Below are positions 26,180 to 34,167 of a stretch of 64,000 nucleotides of DNA, in pieces; position 1 is the stretch's first letter, and each line of letters starts with the position of its first letter. The position numbers and the translations under genes were made by a program. Source of the DNA: Phytohabitans rumicis (lineage in GTDB: Bacteria > Actinomycetota > Actinomycetes > Mycobacteriales > Micromonosporaceae); NCBI RefSeq assembly GCF_011764445.1, contig NZ_BLPG01000002.1, forward strand, positions 744,001 through 808,000. The letters run 5' to 3'. The notes under the pieces were generated by a model that worked only from the letters and a program-made list of their open reading frames with translations, did no database searches and was not told where the DNA came from.

Positions 26180-27181
26180 TCACACGGTGATGACGACCTT
26201 CGCGCGGGCGTGGTCGACCTGCAGGTACCGGATGGCCTCGGGCACCTCCTTGAGCGGGTAGCTGCGGTCGATGACCGGCAGCACCTGCCCGGCCTCGATG
26301 AGCTCCCGCAGCGCCACCAGGGTCTGCCTGCCCAGCGGTACGTCGGTGAGCGGCACCAGCCGCTGGCGGGCGAAGCGCGAGCGCAGCATCGCGGCCATCG
26401 TGATGCCCATCGGCCCGACCAGGCTGGGGCGGGCACCGGACACGCCGCCGCCGGAGAGCACGAGGGTCCCGGTCGGCGTGAGCGCCCGGCGCAGGTCGGC
26501 CAGCTTCCGGTTCGCCACCAGGTCGAGCACCACGTCGTACCGGCCCGCGTCGCGGGTGAAGTCGTCCCGGGTGTAGTCGATGATGTGGTCGGCGCCCAGC
26601 GACCGCACCAGGTCCACGTTGCGGGTGCTGCACACGGCGGTGACCTCCGCGCCCAGCGCCTTGGCGATCTGGACGGCGAACGTGCCCACGCCGCCGGACG
26701 CGCCGTTGACGAGCACCCGCTGTCCAGCGTGGACCTTGCCGGCGTCGCGCAGCCCCGCCAGGGCGGTGGCCCCGGCCAGCGGCACCGCGGCGGCCTGCTC
26801 CGGCGTCAGGTTGGCCGGCATGCGGTCGACCGCCCCGCCCGGTACGCACACGTACTCGGCGAACGCCCCGTCGACGTCCGGGACGTGGCCGAACACCTCG
26901 TCGCCGACCCGGTAGCCGGTCACCGCGCGCCCCACCGCCTCCACCCGGCCGGCGAAGTCGCTGCCCCGGATCCTCCACTTCGGACCGCGGAACCCGATCA
27001 CCTTGCGCAGCACCAGCCGCGCCAGGTACGGGTCGCCGCGCATGAGGTGCCAGTCGCGCGCGTTGACGGATGCCGCGCGCACCCGTACCAGCAGCTGCTG
27101 GTCGGCCGGCACCGGCGCGTCGACCTCTTCCAGCCGCAGCCGGTCAGGCGACCCGTACTTGTCCTGGACGATGGCTTTCAT
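26180..27181 (-). CDS. MDR-family NAD(P)-dependent oxidoreductase (quinone-reductase-like)
   Basis: A 333-residue medium-chain oxidoreductase of the zinc-free quinone oxidoreductase class. It starts MKAIVQDKYGSPDRLRLEEV, has GSDFAGRVEAVG, and the cofactor site VLVNGASGGVGTFAVQIAK. The zinc-binding Cys and His of true alcohol dehydrogenases are absent. AAGGAGG 4-5 nt upstream of the ATG sets the start, even though the gene then overlaps the end of the DUF2306 gene by 38 bp. The substrate is unknown. Confidence 0.9.
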   Translation of the reverse strand: MKAIVQDKYGSPDRLRLEEVDAPVPADQQLLVRVRAASVNARDWHLMRGDPYLARLVLRKVIGFRGPKWRIRGSDFAGRVEAVGRAVTGYRVGDEVFGHVPDVDGAFAEYVCVPGGAVDRMPANLTPEQAAAVPLAGATALAGLRDAGKVHAGQRVLVNGASGGVGTFAVQIAKALGAEVTAVCSTRNVDLVRSLGADHIIDYTRDDFTRDAGRYDVVLDLVANRKLADLRRALTPTGTLVLSGGGVSGARPSLVGPMGITMAAMLRSRFARQRLVPLTDVPLGRQTLVALRELIEAGQVLPVIDRSYPLKEVPEAIRYLQVDHARAKVVITV

Positions 27182-27803
27182 TGCGCCTCCTTGAAATTGT
27201 CCACTCCGCGATGGTCAGATTCAGCAGCCAGGCCACGGCGCTGAGCAGCGCCCGGGTGAGCGGGCTCATGTCGCCCGCGACCAGCAGCCAGCCGCCGAGG
27301 ATGACCGCTTGCGTCCCCGCGCCCATCCCGATGGCGTACCCGCGTGCCATCCACGCGCGGTGCCGGGCGATGTCCCGGCGCCGGATGGCCGCGAAGCCGA
27401 GTCCGATCGACACCGCCATCGCCGAGCCGAACACCAGCCGGAAGCCGGTCAGCAGCGCGTTGTCGGCGGGCGGGTGCGGGTAGAACAGCGTCATCCACAG
27501 CCCGGAGCCGGCCGCGACCAGTCCACAAGGGACCAGCACCCGGCCGGCGGCGCGGTGCCAGCCCGGCCGCCGCCGGCGGAACCCGGCCGCGAACTGGAAC
27601 GCGCCCAGCACGCAGTACAGGCTGGCGCCGACGATGTGCAGCACCACGGGTACGGGCGCGGCGACGAACCGGGCGTTGGCCGGGGTCACCTCCGGGCCAG
27701 CGCTCAGCTCGGCCACCCGGAAGGCGCCGGCGAGCACCGGAACGAGGCTCAACAGGATCAGCCCGGCGGGTACGAGCCAGCCGGCCTTGGCAGAACGGGT
27801 CAC
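27144..27803 (-). CDS. DUF2306 membrane protein
   Basis: A 219-residue protein with six hydrophobic helices (for example LVPAGLILLSLVPVLAGAF, VVLHIVGASLYCVLGAFQF) and the family pattern RHRAWMARGYAIGMGAG in the middle, with conserved His residues. DUF2306 proteins are of unknown function. GTG 27803 is taken as start; ATG 27839 and GTG 27845 are alternatives. The gene overlaps the start of the following oxidoreductase by 38 bp, indicating coupled translation. Confidence 0.8.
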   Translation of the reverse strand: MTRSAKAGWLVPAGLILLSLVPVLAGAFRVAELSAGPEVTPANARFVAAPVPVVLHIVGASLYCVLGAFQFAAGFRRRRPGWHRAAGRVLVPCGLVAAGSGLWMTLFYPHPPADNALLTGFRLVFGSAMAVSIGLGFAAIRRRDIARHRAWMARGYAIGMGAGTQAVILGGWLLVAGDMSPLTRALLSAVAWLLNLTIAEWTISRRRNESHRPGQVRVA

Positions 27804-27887
27804 GACTCGATGGTGACGATCGGGACGCCCACCACTCATCGGCACATAGGCCCGCGCCCTCCCCGCCGGAAGTACGGGCCGCCGCCG

Positions 27888-27893
27888 TACTTT
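27888..27893 (+). promoter_or_regulatory. -10 box of a leaderless promoter
   Basis: TACTTT ends 7 nt before the ATG at 27901 and there is no ribosome-binding site between. Confidence 0.45.
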
Positions 27894-27900
27894 AGACGTG

Positions 27901-28641
27901 ATGATTGCCTTCGACGCGGCCGGCAGCGGCCCGACTGTGCTCCTGCTGCACTCGACGGTCTGTGACCGGCGGATGTGGGACCCGCAGGTGCCGGCGCTGG
28001 TCGCCGCCGGCTACCGCACGCTGCGCTGCGACCTGCCCGGGTACGGCGAGACCCCGGTGCCCGACCGGCCGTACGACCGGGCCCGGGACGTCGTGGACCT
28101 GCTCGGCACGGAAACGGCGGCGATCGTCGGGGCGTCCGGCGGCGGCCGGGTGGCGCTGGAGATCGCGGCCCGCTGGCCGGATCGGGTGAGCGCGCTCGCG
28201 CTGCTCTGTACCGCGCTGGCCGGCCACCCGCCCAGCGCGGCGTTGGAAGCGTTCGGCGAGCGGGAGGACGCGCTGCTCGAGGCCGGCGACGTCGCCGGGG
28301 CGACCGAGCTGAACGTGGACACCTGGCTCGGCCCGGACGCGGACGAGGCGACCCGGGAGAAGGTCCGCCGGATGCAGCGGCACGCGTTCGAGGTGCAGTT
28401 GGCGGTGACGGACGAGCCCGAGCCGATCCGGGTCGAGGCCGACCTGTCCGCGATCACCGCCCCGAGCCTGCTCGTCTCCGGCGGCCACGACCTGCCGGAC
28501 TTCGGGCGGATCGCCGACCAGTTGGCGACGCGCCTGCCCGGCGCCCGCCGGCTGGACCTGCCGTGGGCCGGTCACCTGCCCAGCCTGGAACGCCCGGACG
28601 AGGTCAACGAGCTGCTGATCAGGTTCCTGAAGGCCGGGTGA
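27901..28641 (+). CDS. Alpha/beta hydrolase
   Basis: A 246-residue hydrolase. LLLHSTVCDRRMWDPQVPAL gives the oxyanion-hole region, the nucleophile Ser is in VGASGGGR (about residue 79), the acid lies in LVSGGHDLPDF and the catalytic His in WAGHLPSLERP. The nucleophile elbow is GASGGG rather than the strict GxSxG with A or G on both sides, which is still acceptable. The substrate cannot be read. Its 3' end overlaps the convergent TetR gene by 23 bp. Confidence 0.88.
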   Translation: MIAFDAAGSGPTVLLLHSTVCDRRMWDPQVPALVAAGYRTLRCDLPGYGETPVPDRPYDRARDVVDLLGTETAAIVGASGGGRVALEIAARWPDRVSALALLCTALAGHPPSAALEAFGEREDALLEAGDVAGATELNVDTWLGPDADEATREKVRRMQRHAFEVQLAVTDEPEPIRVEADLSAITAPSLLVSGGHDLPDFGRIADQLATRLPGARRLDLPWAGHLPSLERPDEVNELLIRFLKAG

Positions 28642-29200
28642 GCGCCGCCAGCACCTGATCCAGGTACGCCCGGCGCTCGTCCGCGGTCGCCGGGAGCAGC
28701 TGCGGGGTCGAGTGGGCCAGCTGCGCGTGGCCCAGGTACGCGCTGTACGCCAGCAGCGCCCGGGACCGCGCCTCGGCCAGCGGAAAGCCCAGCCGGGTGA
28801 ACACCGTCTCGATCAGGCCGATCCGCGCCCGGGTAACCCGGTCCAGGGCGCGGGCGACGGCCGGGTGCGCGGCGCTGGCCTGCAGCGCGGGCTCGACCTG
28901 GTCGCGCTCGGCCAGCGAGATCACCCGGACGATCAGCCGGCGCAGCTGGCTGACCGGCTCGTCCGTCGCCTCGACGATCTCGCCGATGACCATGGTGGTG
29001 GTCTGCTTCTCCCAGCGCGCCAGGGCCGCGTCCAGCAGTGCCGCGCGGTTGGCGAAATGCCAGTAGAAGCTGCCCTTCGTGGTGCCGAGCTGGGCGGCGA
29101 GCGGCTCGACGGCGACCGCGGCCAGCCCGCCCTCGGCGATCGCGGCCAGGGCCGCCTCCGCCCAGTCGTCCGGGGTGAGCCGCCGCCGAGGTGTTGCCAT
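28619..29200 (-). CDS. TetR-family regulator
   Basis: A 193-residue regulator. The N-terminal helix-turn-helix includes EPLAAQLGTTKGSFYWHFANRAALLDA; the C-terminal ligand domain is all-helical with no recognised inducer. It is divergent from the FAD monooxygenase at 29269, with CGTAT/ATACG half-sites between, so it probably represses itself and that gene. It is not KstR or KstR2: the helix-turn-helix differs and the operator is unlike theirs. TAGCGT 6 nt before the ATG suggests a leaderless message. Confidence 0.9.
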   Translation of the reverse strand: MATPRRRLTPDDWAEAALAAIAEGGLAAVAVEPLAAQLGTTKGSFYWHFANRAALLDAALARWEKQTTTMVIGEIVEATDEPVSQLRRLIVRVISLAERDQVEPALQASAAHPAVARALDRVTRARIGLIETVFTRLGFPLAEARSRALLAYSAYLGHAQLAHSTPQLLPATADERRAYLDQVLAALTRPSGT

Positions 29201-29205
29201 GGCCG

Positions 29206-29241
29206 TACGCTATCGTATAGTCGAACATACGGTGGCGTATG
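29206..29241. promoter_or_regulatory. Candidate TetR operator region
   Basis: Two inverted repeats, TACGCTATCGTA (29206-29217) and CATACGGTGGCGTATG (29226-29241), lie between the divergent tetR and FAD genes. The first overlaps the tetR -10 box. CGTAT/ATACG half-sites recur four times in 36 bp. Confidence 0.55.
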
Positions 29242-29268
29242 GAGCGGGCGTATTCGGGTGAGGGCGGG

Positions 29269-30534
29269 ATGAGCTACGACGTGATCGTGGTGGGCGCGCG
29301 GGTGGCCGGCGCCGCGACGGCAATGCTGCTGGCCCGGCGCGGGCTACGGGTCCTGGCGGTCGACCGGGCGTCCTTCCCCAGCGACACCATCTCCTCCCAC
29401 CAGGTCCAGGTGCCGGGCGTCGCCCGGCTACACCGCTGGGGCCTGCTCGATCGGGTACGCGCCAGCGGCGCACCGCCGACCCGCCGGATGCGCGTCGACG
29501 CGGCGGGCGTCCTGCTCGAGGGCGACTTCCCGGCGTACGACGGTGTCGACGCGCTCTACAGCCCGCGTCGTACCCTGCTCGACGCCCTGCTGGTCGACGC
29601 GGCCAGGGCCGCGGGAGCCGAGGTCCGGGAGCACTTCCGGGTCGAGAAGCTGGTGTGGGACGGCGGCCGGGTCACCGGGATCGTCGGCCGCGAACGGGAC
29701 GGGATGGCCCGCACCGAGACCGCGCGGCTCGTGGTCGGCGCGGACGGCAAGCGGTCGTTCGTCGCCCAGGCCGTCGGGGCGGCCCACTACCGGGAGTGGC
29801 CGGTGCGGGCGTTCGCCTGCTACGGCTACTGGGCCGGGGTGCCGGTCACCGGCGGCGCGCTGTACGACCGGCCCGGCCTCGCGGCGGCCGCCTTCCCCAC
29901 CAACGACGACCTCACGCTGGTTTACCTGGCCCTGCCGATCGCCGGGTTCGACGCGTTCCGCGCCGACATCGAGGGCAACTACCTCAGGGCCCTGGACCGC
30001 TGCGGCGACCTCGGCGAGCGCGTGCGGTCCGGCACCCGCGTCGAGCGGCTACGGACCACGCCGGACCAGCCCAACACGTTCCGTCGCGCGCACGGCCCCG
30101 GCTGAGCGCTCGTCGGCGACGCCGGCGTGGTGATGGACTCGGTCACCGCGCAGGGCATCAGCAACGGGCTGCGCGACGCGGAACTGCTCGCCGACGCGCT
30201 CACCGCCGGCCTCGGTGGCGGCACGCCGCTGCCGGCCGCGCTCGCCGAGCACCAGGTCCGCCGGGACCGTGCCATCACGCCGATGTACGACTTCACGGTA
30301 CGGCGCGCCGAGCTGCACAGCCGGCGGGCGTTGCGACTGTTCCTGCGTGCCGCCGCCGGGCGGCCGGAGGAGGTGACCCGGCTGCTGGGCGGGTTCGCCG
30401 GCGTCCTGCCGGTCGACGAGGTGTTCTCCACCCGCAACGGGCTGCGCGTCATCGGCGGGTACGGCCTGCGCCGGCTCACCGGCTGGCGACCGGCACCTCG
30501 TCCAGCAGACCGCGCAGCGCGCCGATCGCCCTGA
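29269..30534 (+). pseudogene. FAD-dependent monooxygenase/oxidoreductase interrupted by in-frame TGA
   Basis: A 421-codon flavoprotein reading with one internal stop. The N-terminus has VIVVGARVAGAATAMLLARRG (dinucleotide-binding fold; taken here as bases 29280-29340), then RRTLLDALLVDAARAAGAEV and LVVGADGKRSFVAQAVGA. The stop TGA at 30103-30105 stands where homologues have Trp, in HGPG-(W)-ALVGDAGVVMDS; the same frame then continues through the FAD-ribityl motif GDAG and QGISNGLRDAELLADAL to 30534. Thus the product as read would lose its FAD-binding second half. A single substitution (TGG to TGA), not a run-length error, explains it. The start ATG at 29269 follows GAGGGCGGG. Confidence 0.8.
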
Positions 30535-31543
30535 CCCGCTCCTCGCGGGTCGGCGCCAGCGGGGACGCGAGCAGCGTGGTCACTCCGGCGGCGGCGTACG
30601 CGGCGAGCCGCTCGCGCACGTATTCCTTCGGTCCGACGAGGGAGGTGGCCCGGACCAGCGGCTCGGGCACGGCGCCGATCGCCTCGACCTTGCGGCCGCT
30701 CAGGTACAGGTCCTGGATCAGGGTCGCCTCCCGCTCGTACCCGTAGCGGCGGACCAGCGCGTTGGAGAAGTTGCGGCTGCGCGCGCCCATCCCTCCGATG
30801 TAGAGGGCGAGCTGCGCGCGGTGCCGGACCAGCAGCGGATCGGGGTCGTCGGTGATGGCGAACGGCGCGGACGCCAGCACGTCCAGCGGGCCGAGCGCGG
30901 GGTCGCGCTTGGCGAGCCCGTCGGCCAGCGCGGCACCCCACACAGTGGACGCCAGGTCGGGGTCGAAGAACAGGGTGTGCCAGCCCTCGGCGATCTCGGC
31001 AGCGAGGGCCACGCTCTTCGGGCCGACCGCGCCGAGGAAGACCGGGATGCGGGACCGCACCGGCGTGTTGATTATCTTCAGCGGCTTACCCAGCCCGGTG
31101 CCCTCGCCCGGCGGCAGCGGCACCCGGTAGTGGCGGCCCTCGAAGGTCAGCGTCTCGCGCCGCCACACCCGGCGGCAGATCTCCACCACCTCGCGGGTAC
31201 GCCCGAGCGGCGCGTCGTACGGCACGCCGTGGAAGCCCTCGATGACCTGCGGGCCGGAGGTGCCCAGGCCGAGCGAGAACCGGCCGCCGGACACGTAGTC
31301 CAGCCCGGCCGCGGTCATCGCGGTCAGCGTGGGCGTGCGGGTGTAGAGCTGCATGATGCCGGAGGCGATCAGCAGTTGGTCGGTCCGGGCGGCCACGAAG
31401 CCGAGCTGGCTGACCGCGTCGAAGCTGTACGCCTCCGGGACCACGACCATGTCCAGGCCGGCGGCCTCGTGCTCGACCAGTTCGTCGACCGCCTCGGTGA
31501 AGCCGCCGCTGTAGCCGAGCGTCATCCCCAGCCGCACGGTCAT
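30476..31543 (-). CDS. LLM-class F420-dependent oxidoreductase (Rv3520c-like)
   Basis: A 355-residue luciferase-like monooxygenase-fold protein. Expected features are LGMTLGYSGGFTEAVDELVE, LDMVVVPEAYSFDAV, the RFSLGLGTSGPQVIEGFHG loop and IPVFLGAVGPKSVALAAEIA. This matches the F420-dependent LLM class; Rv3520c of the mycobacterial cholesterol regulon is of this type. The exact reaction is not known. The start overlaps the alcohol dehydrogenase stop by 4 bp, so both belong to one operon, which is preceded by a KstR box at 32648. Its 3' end overlaps the broken FAD gene. Confidence 0.88.
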   Translation of the reverse strand: MTVRLGMTLGYSGGFTEAVDELVEHEAAGLDMVVVPEAYSFDAVSQLGFVAARTDQLLIASGIMQLYTRTPTLTAMTAAGLDYVSGGRFSLGLGTSGPQVIEGFHGVPYDAPLGRTREVVEICRRVWRRETLTFEGRHYRVPLPPGEGTGLGKPLKIINTPVRSRIPVFLGAVGPKSVALAAEIAEGWHTLFFDPDLASTVWGAALADGLAKRDPALGPLDVLASAPFAITDDPDPLLVRHRAQLALYIGGMGARSRNFSNALVRRYGYEREATLIQDLYLSGRKVEAIGAVPEPLVRATSLVGPKEYVRERLAAYAAAGVTTLLASPLAPTREERVRAIGALRGLLDEVPVASR

Positions 31544-32631
31544 TCCGTCCCGTGGACGATGACCTGCCGGATCACGTCCCCGCGCCCGAGCGCGGCCAGC
31601 GCGTCGGGCAGGTCGTCCAGGCGCAGCCGGTGGCTAATCATGCCTTCGAGGTCGAGCCGGCCGGCCCGCCACAGGTCCAGCAGCCGGCCGTAGTCCCGGT
31701 GCGGGTGTGCCGAGCCGTACATCGACGACAGGATCCGCTTGCCCTCGAAGAGCAGCTCGAAGGGGCTGAAGTCGACGTGCACGTCCGCGCGTCCGGCGCC
31801 GACGACGACCACCGCGCCGCCCCGGCGCGCGGCGACCCACGCGCTGCGCAGCGTCTGCGGTGCGGCGACGACGTCGAAGACGTAGTCGAAGCCCTCGCCG
31901 CCGGTGACCTCTGTGGACAGATCGCTCAGTCCGTTCGGCGTGACCGCGTGCGTGGCTCCGAAGCGGCGGGCCACGTCGAGCTTCGCCGCCGCGGTGTCCA
32001 CGCCGACGATGACCGCCGCGCCCGCGACCCGGGCGCCCTGGATGGCCGCGAGGCCCACGCCGCCGCAGCCGATGACCGCGACCTTCGCGCCCGGCCGGAC
32101 GTCGGCGGTGTTGATGACCGCGCCGACGCCCGTCATCACGCCGCAGCCGATCAATGCGCCCACCTCGTACGGCACGTCGTCGCCGATCTTCACGGCGCCC
32201 TGCCGGTGCACGACCACCTCTTCGGCGAACGCCCCGGTGCCGGCCATCCCGAACACCGGCGTGTCGCCGACCATGAACCGCGGCTGGACGTAGCCGAGCA
32301 ATACGTGCGCCATGCACAGGTACGGCTCACCGCGCAGGCAGAAGGAGCAGGACCCGCACGACGGCAGCCAGTTGACGATGACGCGGTCGCCCACGGCCAG
32401 GTCCTCGACCCCGTCGCCGACCTCGACCACGTCGCCCGCGGCCTCGTGGCCCAGCACGGCGGGCACGGGTTGCGGCAGCACGCCGTCGCGGGCGGACAGG
32501 TCGGAGTGGCACACGCCGGCCGCCCGGACCTGGATCCGGACCTCGCCGGGGCCCGGCGGGATCACTATCACGTCGTCGCGGATCTCGATCTTCTCGTCGC
32601 CCACCGTCTGGAGCACCGCTGCCCGCACCAC
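31540..32631 (-). CDS. Zinc-dependent alcohol dehydrogenase (MDR)
   Basis: A 363-residue class III-like alcohol dehydrogenase. The catalytic zinc ligands are in GVCHSD and GHEAAG, the structural zinc site has the four cysteines in CGSCSFCLRGEPYLC, and the NAD site is VAVIGCGGVGLAAIQGA. It probably oxidises a steroid-derived alcohol or aldehyde, from context. The GTG at 32631 follows AGGGGG. A KstR box and a weak KstR2 box lie upstream, shared with the divergent kstR2. Confidence 0.9.
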   Translation of the reverse strand: MVRAAVLQTVGDEKIEIRDDVIVIPPGPGEVRIQVRAAGVCHSDLSARDGVLPQPVPAVLGHEAAGDVVEVGDGVEDLAVGDRVIVNWLPSCGSCSFCLRGEPYLCMAHVLLGYVQPRFMVGDTPVFGMAGTGAFAEEVVVHRQGAVKIGDDVPYEVGALIGCGVMTGVGAVINTADVRPGAKVAVIGCGGVGLAAIQGARVAGAAVIVGVDTAAAKLDVARRFGATHAVTPNGLSDLSTEVTGGEGFDYVFDVVAAPQTLRSAWVAARRGGAVVVVGAGRADVHVDFSPFELLFEGKRILSSMYGSAHPHRDYGRLLDLWRAGRLDLEGMISHRLRLDDLPDALAALGRGDVIRQVIVHGTE

Positions 32632-32647
32632 GCACCCCCTGGGAAAT

Positions 32648-32661
32648 TGAAACCTGTTCTA
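32648..32661. promoter_or_regulatory. KstR operator (TnnAACnnGTTnnA)
   Basis: TGAAACCTGTTCTA matches the KstR consensus at every fixed position. It lies between the alcohol dehydrogenase/LLM operon and kstR2, about 17 bp before the dehydrogenase start codon. Confidence 0.8.
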
Positions 32662-32685
32662 CTCTAGGGCGGCACCGACTTGCCG

Positions 32686-32699
32686 AGCAAGCGTTTGGG
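32686..32699. promoter_or_regulatory. Imperfect KstR2 operator
   Basis: AGCAAGCGTTTGGG matches AnCAAGnnCTTGnT with two mismatches. It lies about 32 bp before the kstR2 start, fitting autoregulation. Confidence 0.5.
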
Positions 32700-32730
32700 C
32701 AACACCGTGCCGGCCAGCCATAATGCGCGG

Positions 32731-33351
32731 GTGAGCACGACGAGATCCACGCTGCCCTCGGAGCGCCGGGCGCACCTGGTGCACCTGGCCGGGGAGCTGT
32801 TCGCCGAGAAGGGCTTCCGGGCCACGACCGTACGCGAGATCGCGGACGCCGCGGGCATCCTGTCCGGCAGCCTCTACCACCACTTCGACTCCAAGGAGTC
32901 GATCGGCGACGAGATCCTCACCGGCTTCCTGGACGACGTGCTCGCCGGCTACCGCGGCGCGGACGCCGACGACCCGCGCGCCGCGATCGAGCAGATCGTG
33001 CGTACCAGCAGCGCCACCCTCACCCGGCACCGGGCCGCGCTGACCATGCTGCAGCGGGACTGGAACCACTTCGGCGCGCAGCCACGCTTCGCGTACCTGC
33101 GGGACGCGATGCGCGAGATCGAAAAGACCTGGATAACCCATCTGGAACGCGGTAAGAAGGCCGGCCTCTTCCGCGCCGACCTGGACGCGAAGCTCACCTA
33201 CCGGCTGCTGCGGGACGTGCTGTGGATGCCGACCTCGTGGCGGCAGGGCGAGGGCGGCTGGGGCACCGACGAGGTGGTCGACGCGTTCCTGCGCCTGCTT
33301 TTCGAGGGCATCAACGCACCAAAGCGTCGGCGGATCACCAGTAAAAACTGA
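32731..33351 (+). CDS. kstR2: TetR-family regulator KstR2
   Basis: A 206-residue repressor. The helix-turn-helix region LFAEKGFRATTVREIADAAG, continuing ILSGSLYHHFDSKE, is nearly the KstR2 sequence of mycobacteria; the C-terminal part has FEAIE-type helices and QPRFAYLRDAMREIEKTW, also as in KstR2. KstR2 represses the genes for degradation of the last two steroid rings and is released by HIP-CoA. The GTG at 32731 lies 6 nt after a CATAAT box, so the message is probably leaderless. Its promoter holds a KstR box and a weak KstR2 box, and its stop codon overlaps the next KstR box. Confidence 0.87.
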   Translation: MSTTRSTLPSERRAHLVHLAGELFAEKGFRATTVREIADAAGILSGSLYHHFDSKESIGDEILTGFLDDVLAGYRGADADDPRAAIEQIVRTSSATLTRHRAALTMLQRDWNHFGAQPRFAYLRDAMREIEKTWITHLERGKKAGLFRADLDAKLTYRLLRDVLWMPTSWRQGEGGWGTDEVVDAFLRLLFEGINAPKRRRITSKN

Positions 33352-33362
33352 AACCTGTTACA
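33349..33362. promoter_or_regulatory. KstR operator (TnnAACnnGTTnnA)
   Basis: TGAAACCTGTTACA is a full match. It begins on the stop codon of kstR2 and is followed 7 bp later by a perfect KstR2 box. The centres of the two boxes are 21 bp apart, two turns of DNA. Confidence 0.8.
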
Positions 33363-33369
33363 CTCCCCG

Positions 33370-33383
33370 AGCAAGCGCTTGGT
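33370..33383. promoter_or_regulatory. KstR2 operator (AnCAAGnnCTTGnT)
   Basis: AGCAAGCGCTTGGT matches the KstR2 consensus exactly. It lies just before the ribosome-binding site of the 33395 gene. Confidence 0.85.
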
Positions 33384-33394
33384 GGGAGGTGGCT

Positions 33395-34156
33395 GTGGGC
33401 CGACTCGACGGAAAAGTAGCGCTCATCACCGGCGGCGCGCGGGGCATGGGCAAGGCACACGCCCGGCTCTTCGTGGCCGAGGGCGCGCGGGTGGTCATCG
33501 GTGACGTGCTCGACGACCGGGGCGCCGCGGTGGCCGACAAGCTCGGCGCCGACGCCTGCCGGTACGTGCACCACGACGTGACCAGCGAGAGCGACTGGGC
33601 GGCGGCCGTCGACCTGGCCGTGGAGGAATTCGGCCACCTCGACGTGCTCGTCAACAACGCCGGGATCCTGCAGCCCGCGCCGATCGCCCAGATGTCGCCC
33701 GACGACTTCCGCCGGGTACTGGACGTCAACCTCGTCGGGTGCTGGCTCGGCATCCGGCAGGCCATCGCGCCGATGACGGCGGCCGGCGGCGGGTCGATCA
33801 TCAACATCTCCTCCATCGAGGGCTTCGTCGGCGCGGCCGGGCTGTCGGCGTACAGCGCCAGCAAGTTCGGCATCCGCGGGGTCACCAAGTCCGCCGCCCA
33901 GGAGCTCGGCCAGTACGGCATCCGGGTCAACTCGGTGCACCCGGGCGGGGTCATGACCACGATGGCGGTCAGCGCGGCGCAGGCGTTCAGCCACGTCGAC
34001 CCGGAGGCGTTCCTCAAGGCGCAGCCCATCGCCCGGTTCGCCGAGCCGGTGGAGGTCTCCCGGCTGGTCGCGTTCCTCGCCTCCGACGACTCCTCGTACG
34101 CCACCGGCGCCGAGTTCGTCGTCGACGGCGGGCTGCTCAGCGGCCCCAACTACTGA
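33395..34156 (+). CDS. SDR oxidoreductase, 3-alpha/20-beta-hydroxysteroid dehydrogenase-like
   Basis: A 253-residue classical SDR. Cofactor site TGGARGMG, then NNAG, the catalytic Ser in INISSIEGFVGAAG and YSASKFGIRGVTK. The sequence resembles the mycobacterial FabG3/Rv2002-type 20-beta-hydroxysteroid dehydrogenase, in agreement with its place under KstR and KstR2 boxes. GGGAGG 5 nt upstream selects the GTG at 33395 rather than 33389. The next SDR follows 11 bp later. Confidence 0.88.
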   Translation: MGRLDGKVALITGGARGMGKAHARLFVAEGARVVIGDVLDDRGAAVADKLGADACRYVHHDVTSESDWAAAVDLAVEEFGHLDVLVNNAGILQPAPIAQMSPDDFRRVLDVNLVGCWLGIRQAIAPMTAAGGGSIINISSIEGFVGAAGLSAYSASKFGIRGVTKSAAQELGQYGIRVNSVHPGGVMTTMAVSAAQAFSHVDPEAFLKAQPIARFAEPVEVSRLVAFLASDDSSYATGAEFVVDGGLLSGPNY

Positions 34157-34167
34157 TGGAGGCGGGC

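Noticed and set aside
28619-29200. TetR gene as the missing KstR
   Set aside because: Its helix-turn-helix differs and its own operator (CGTAT half-sites) does not look like TnnAACnnGTTnnA.
30103-30105. TGA as a selenocysteine codon
   Set aside because: Relatives have Trp at this position, not Cys, and no SECIS-like hairpin or selenocysteine gene is visible.
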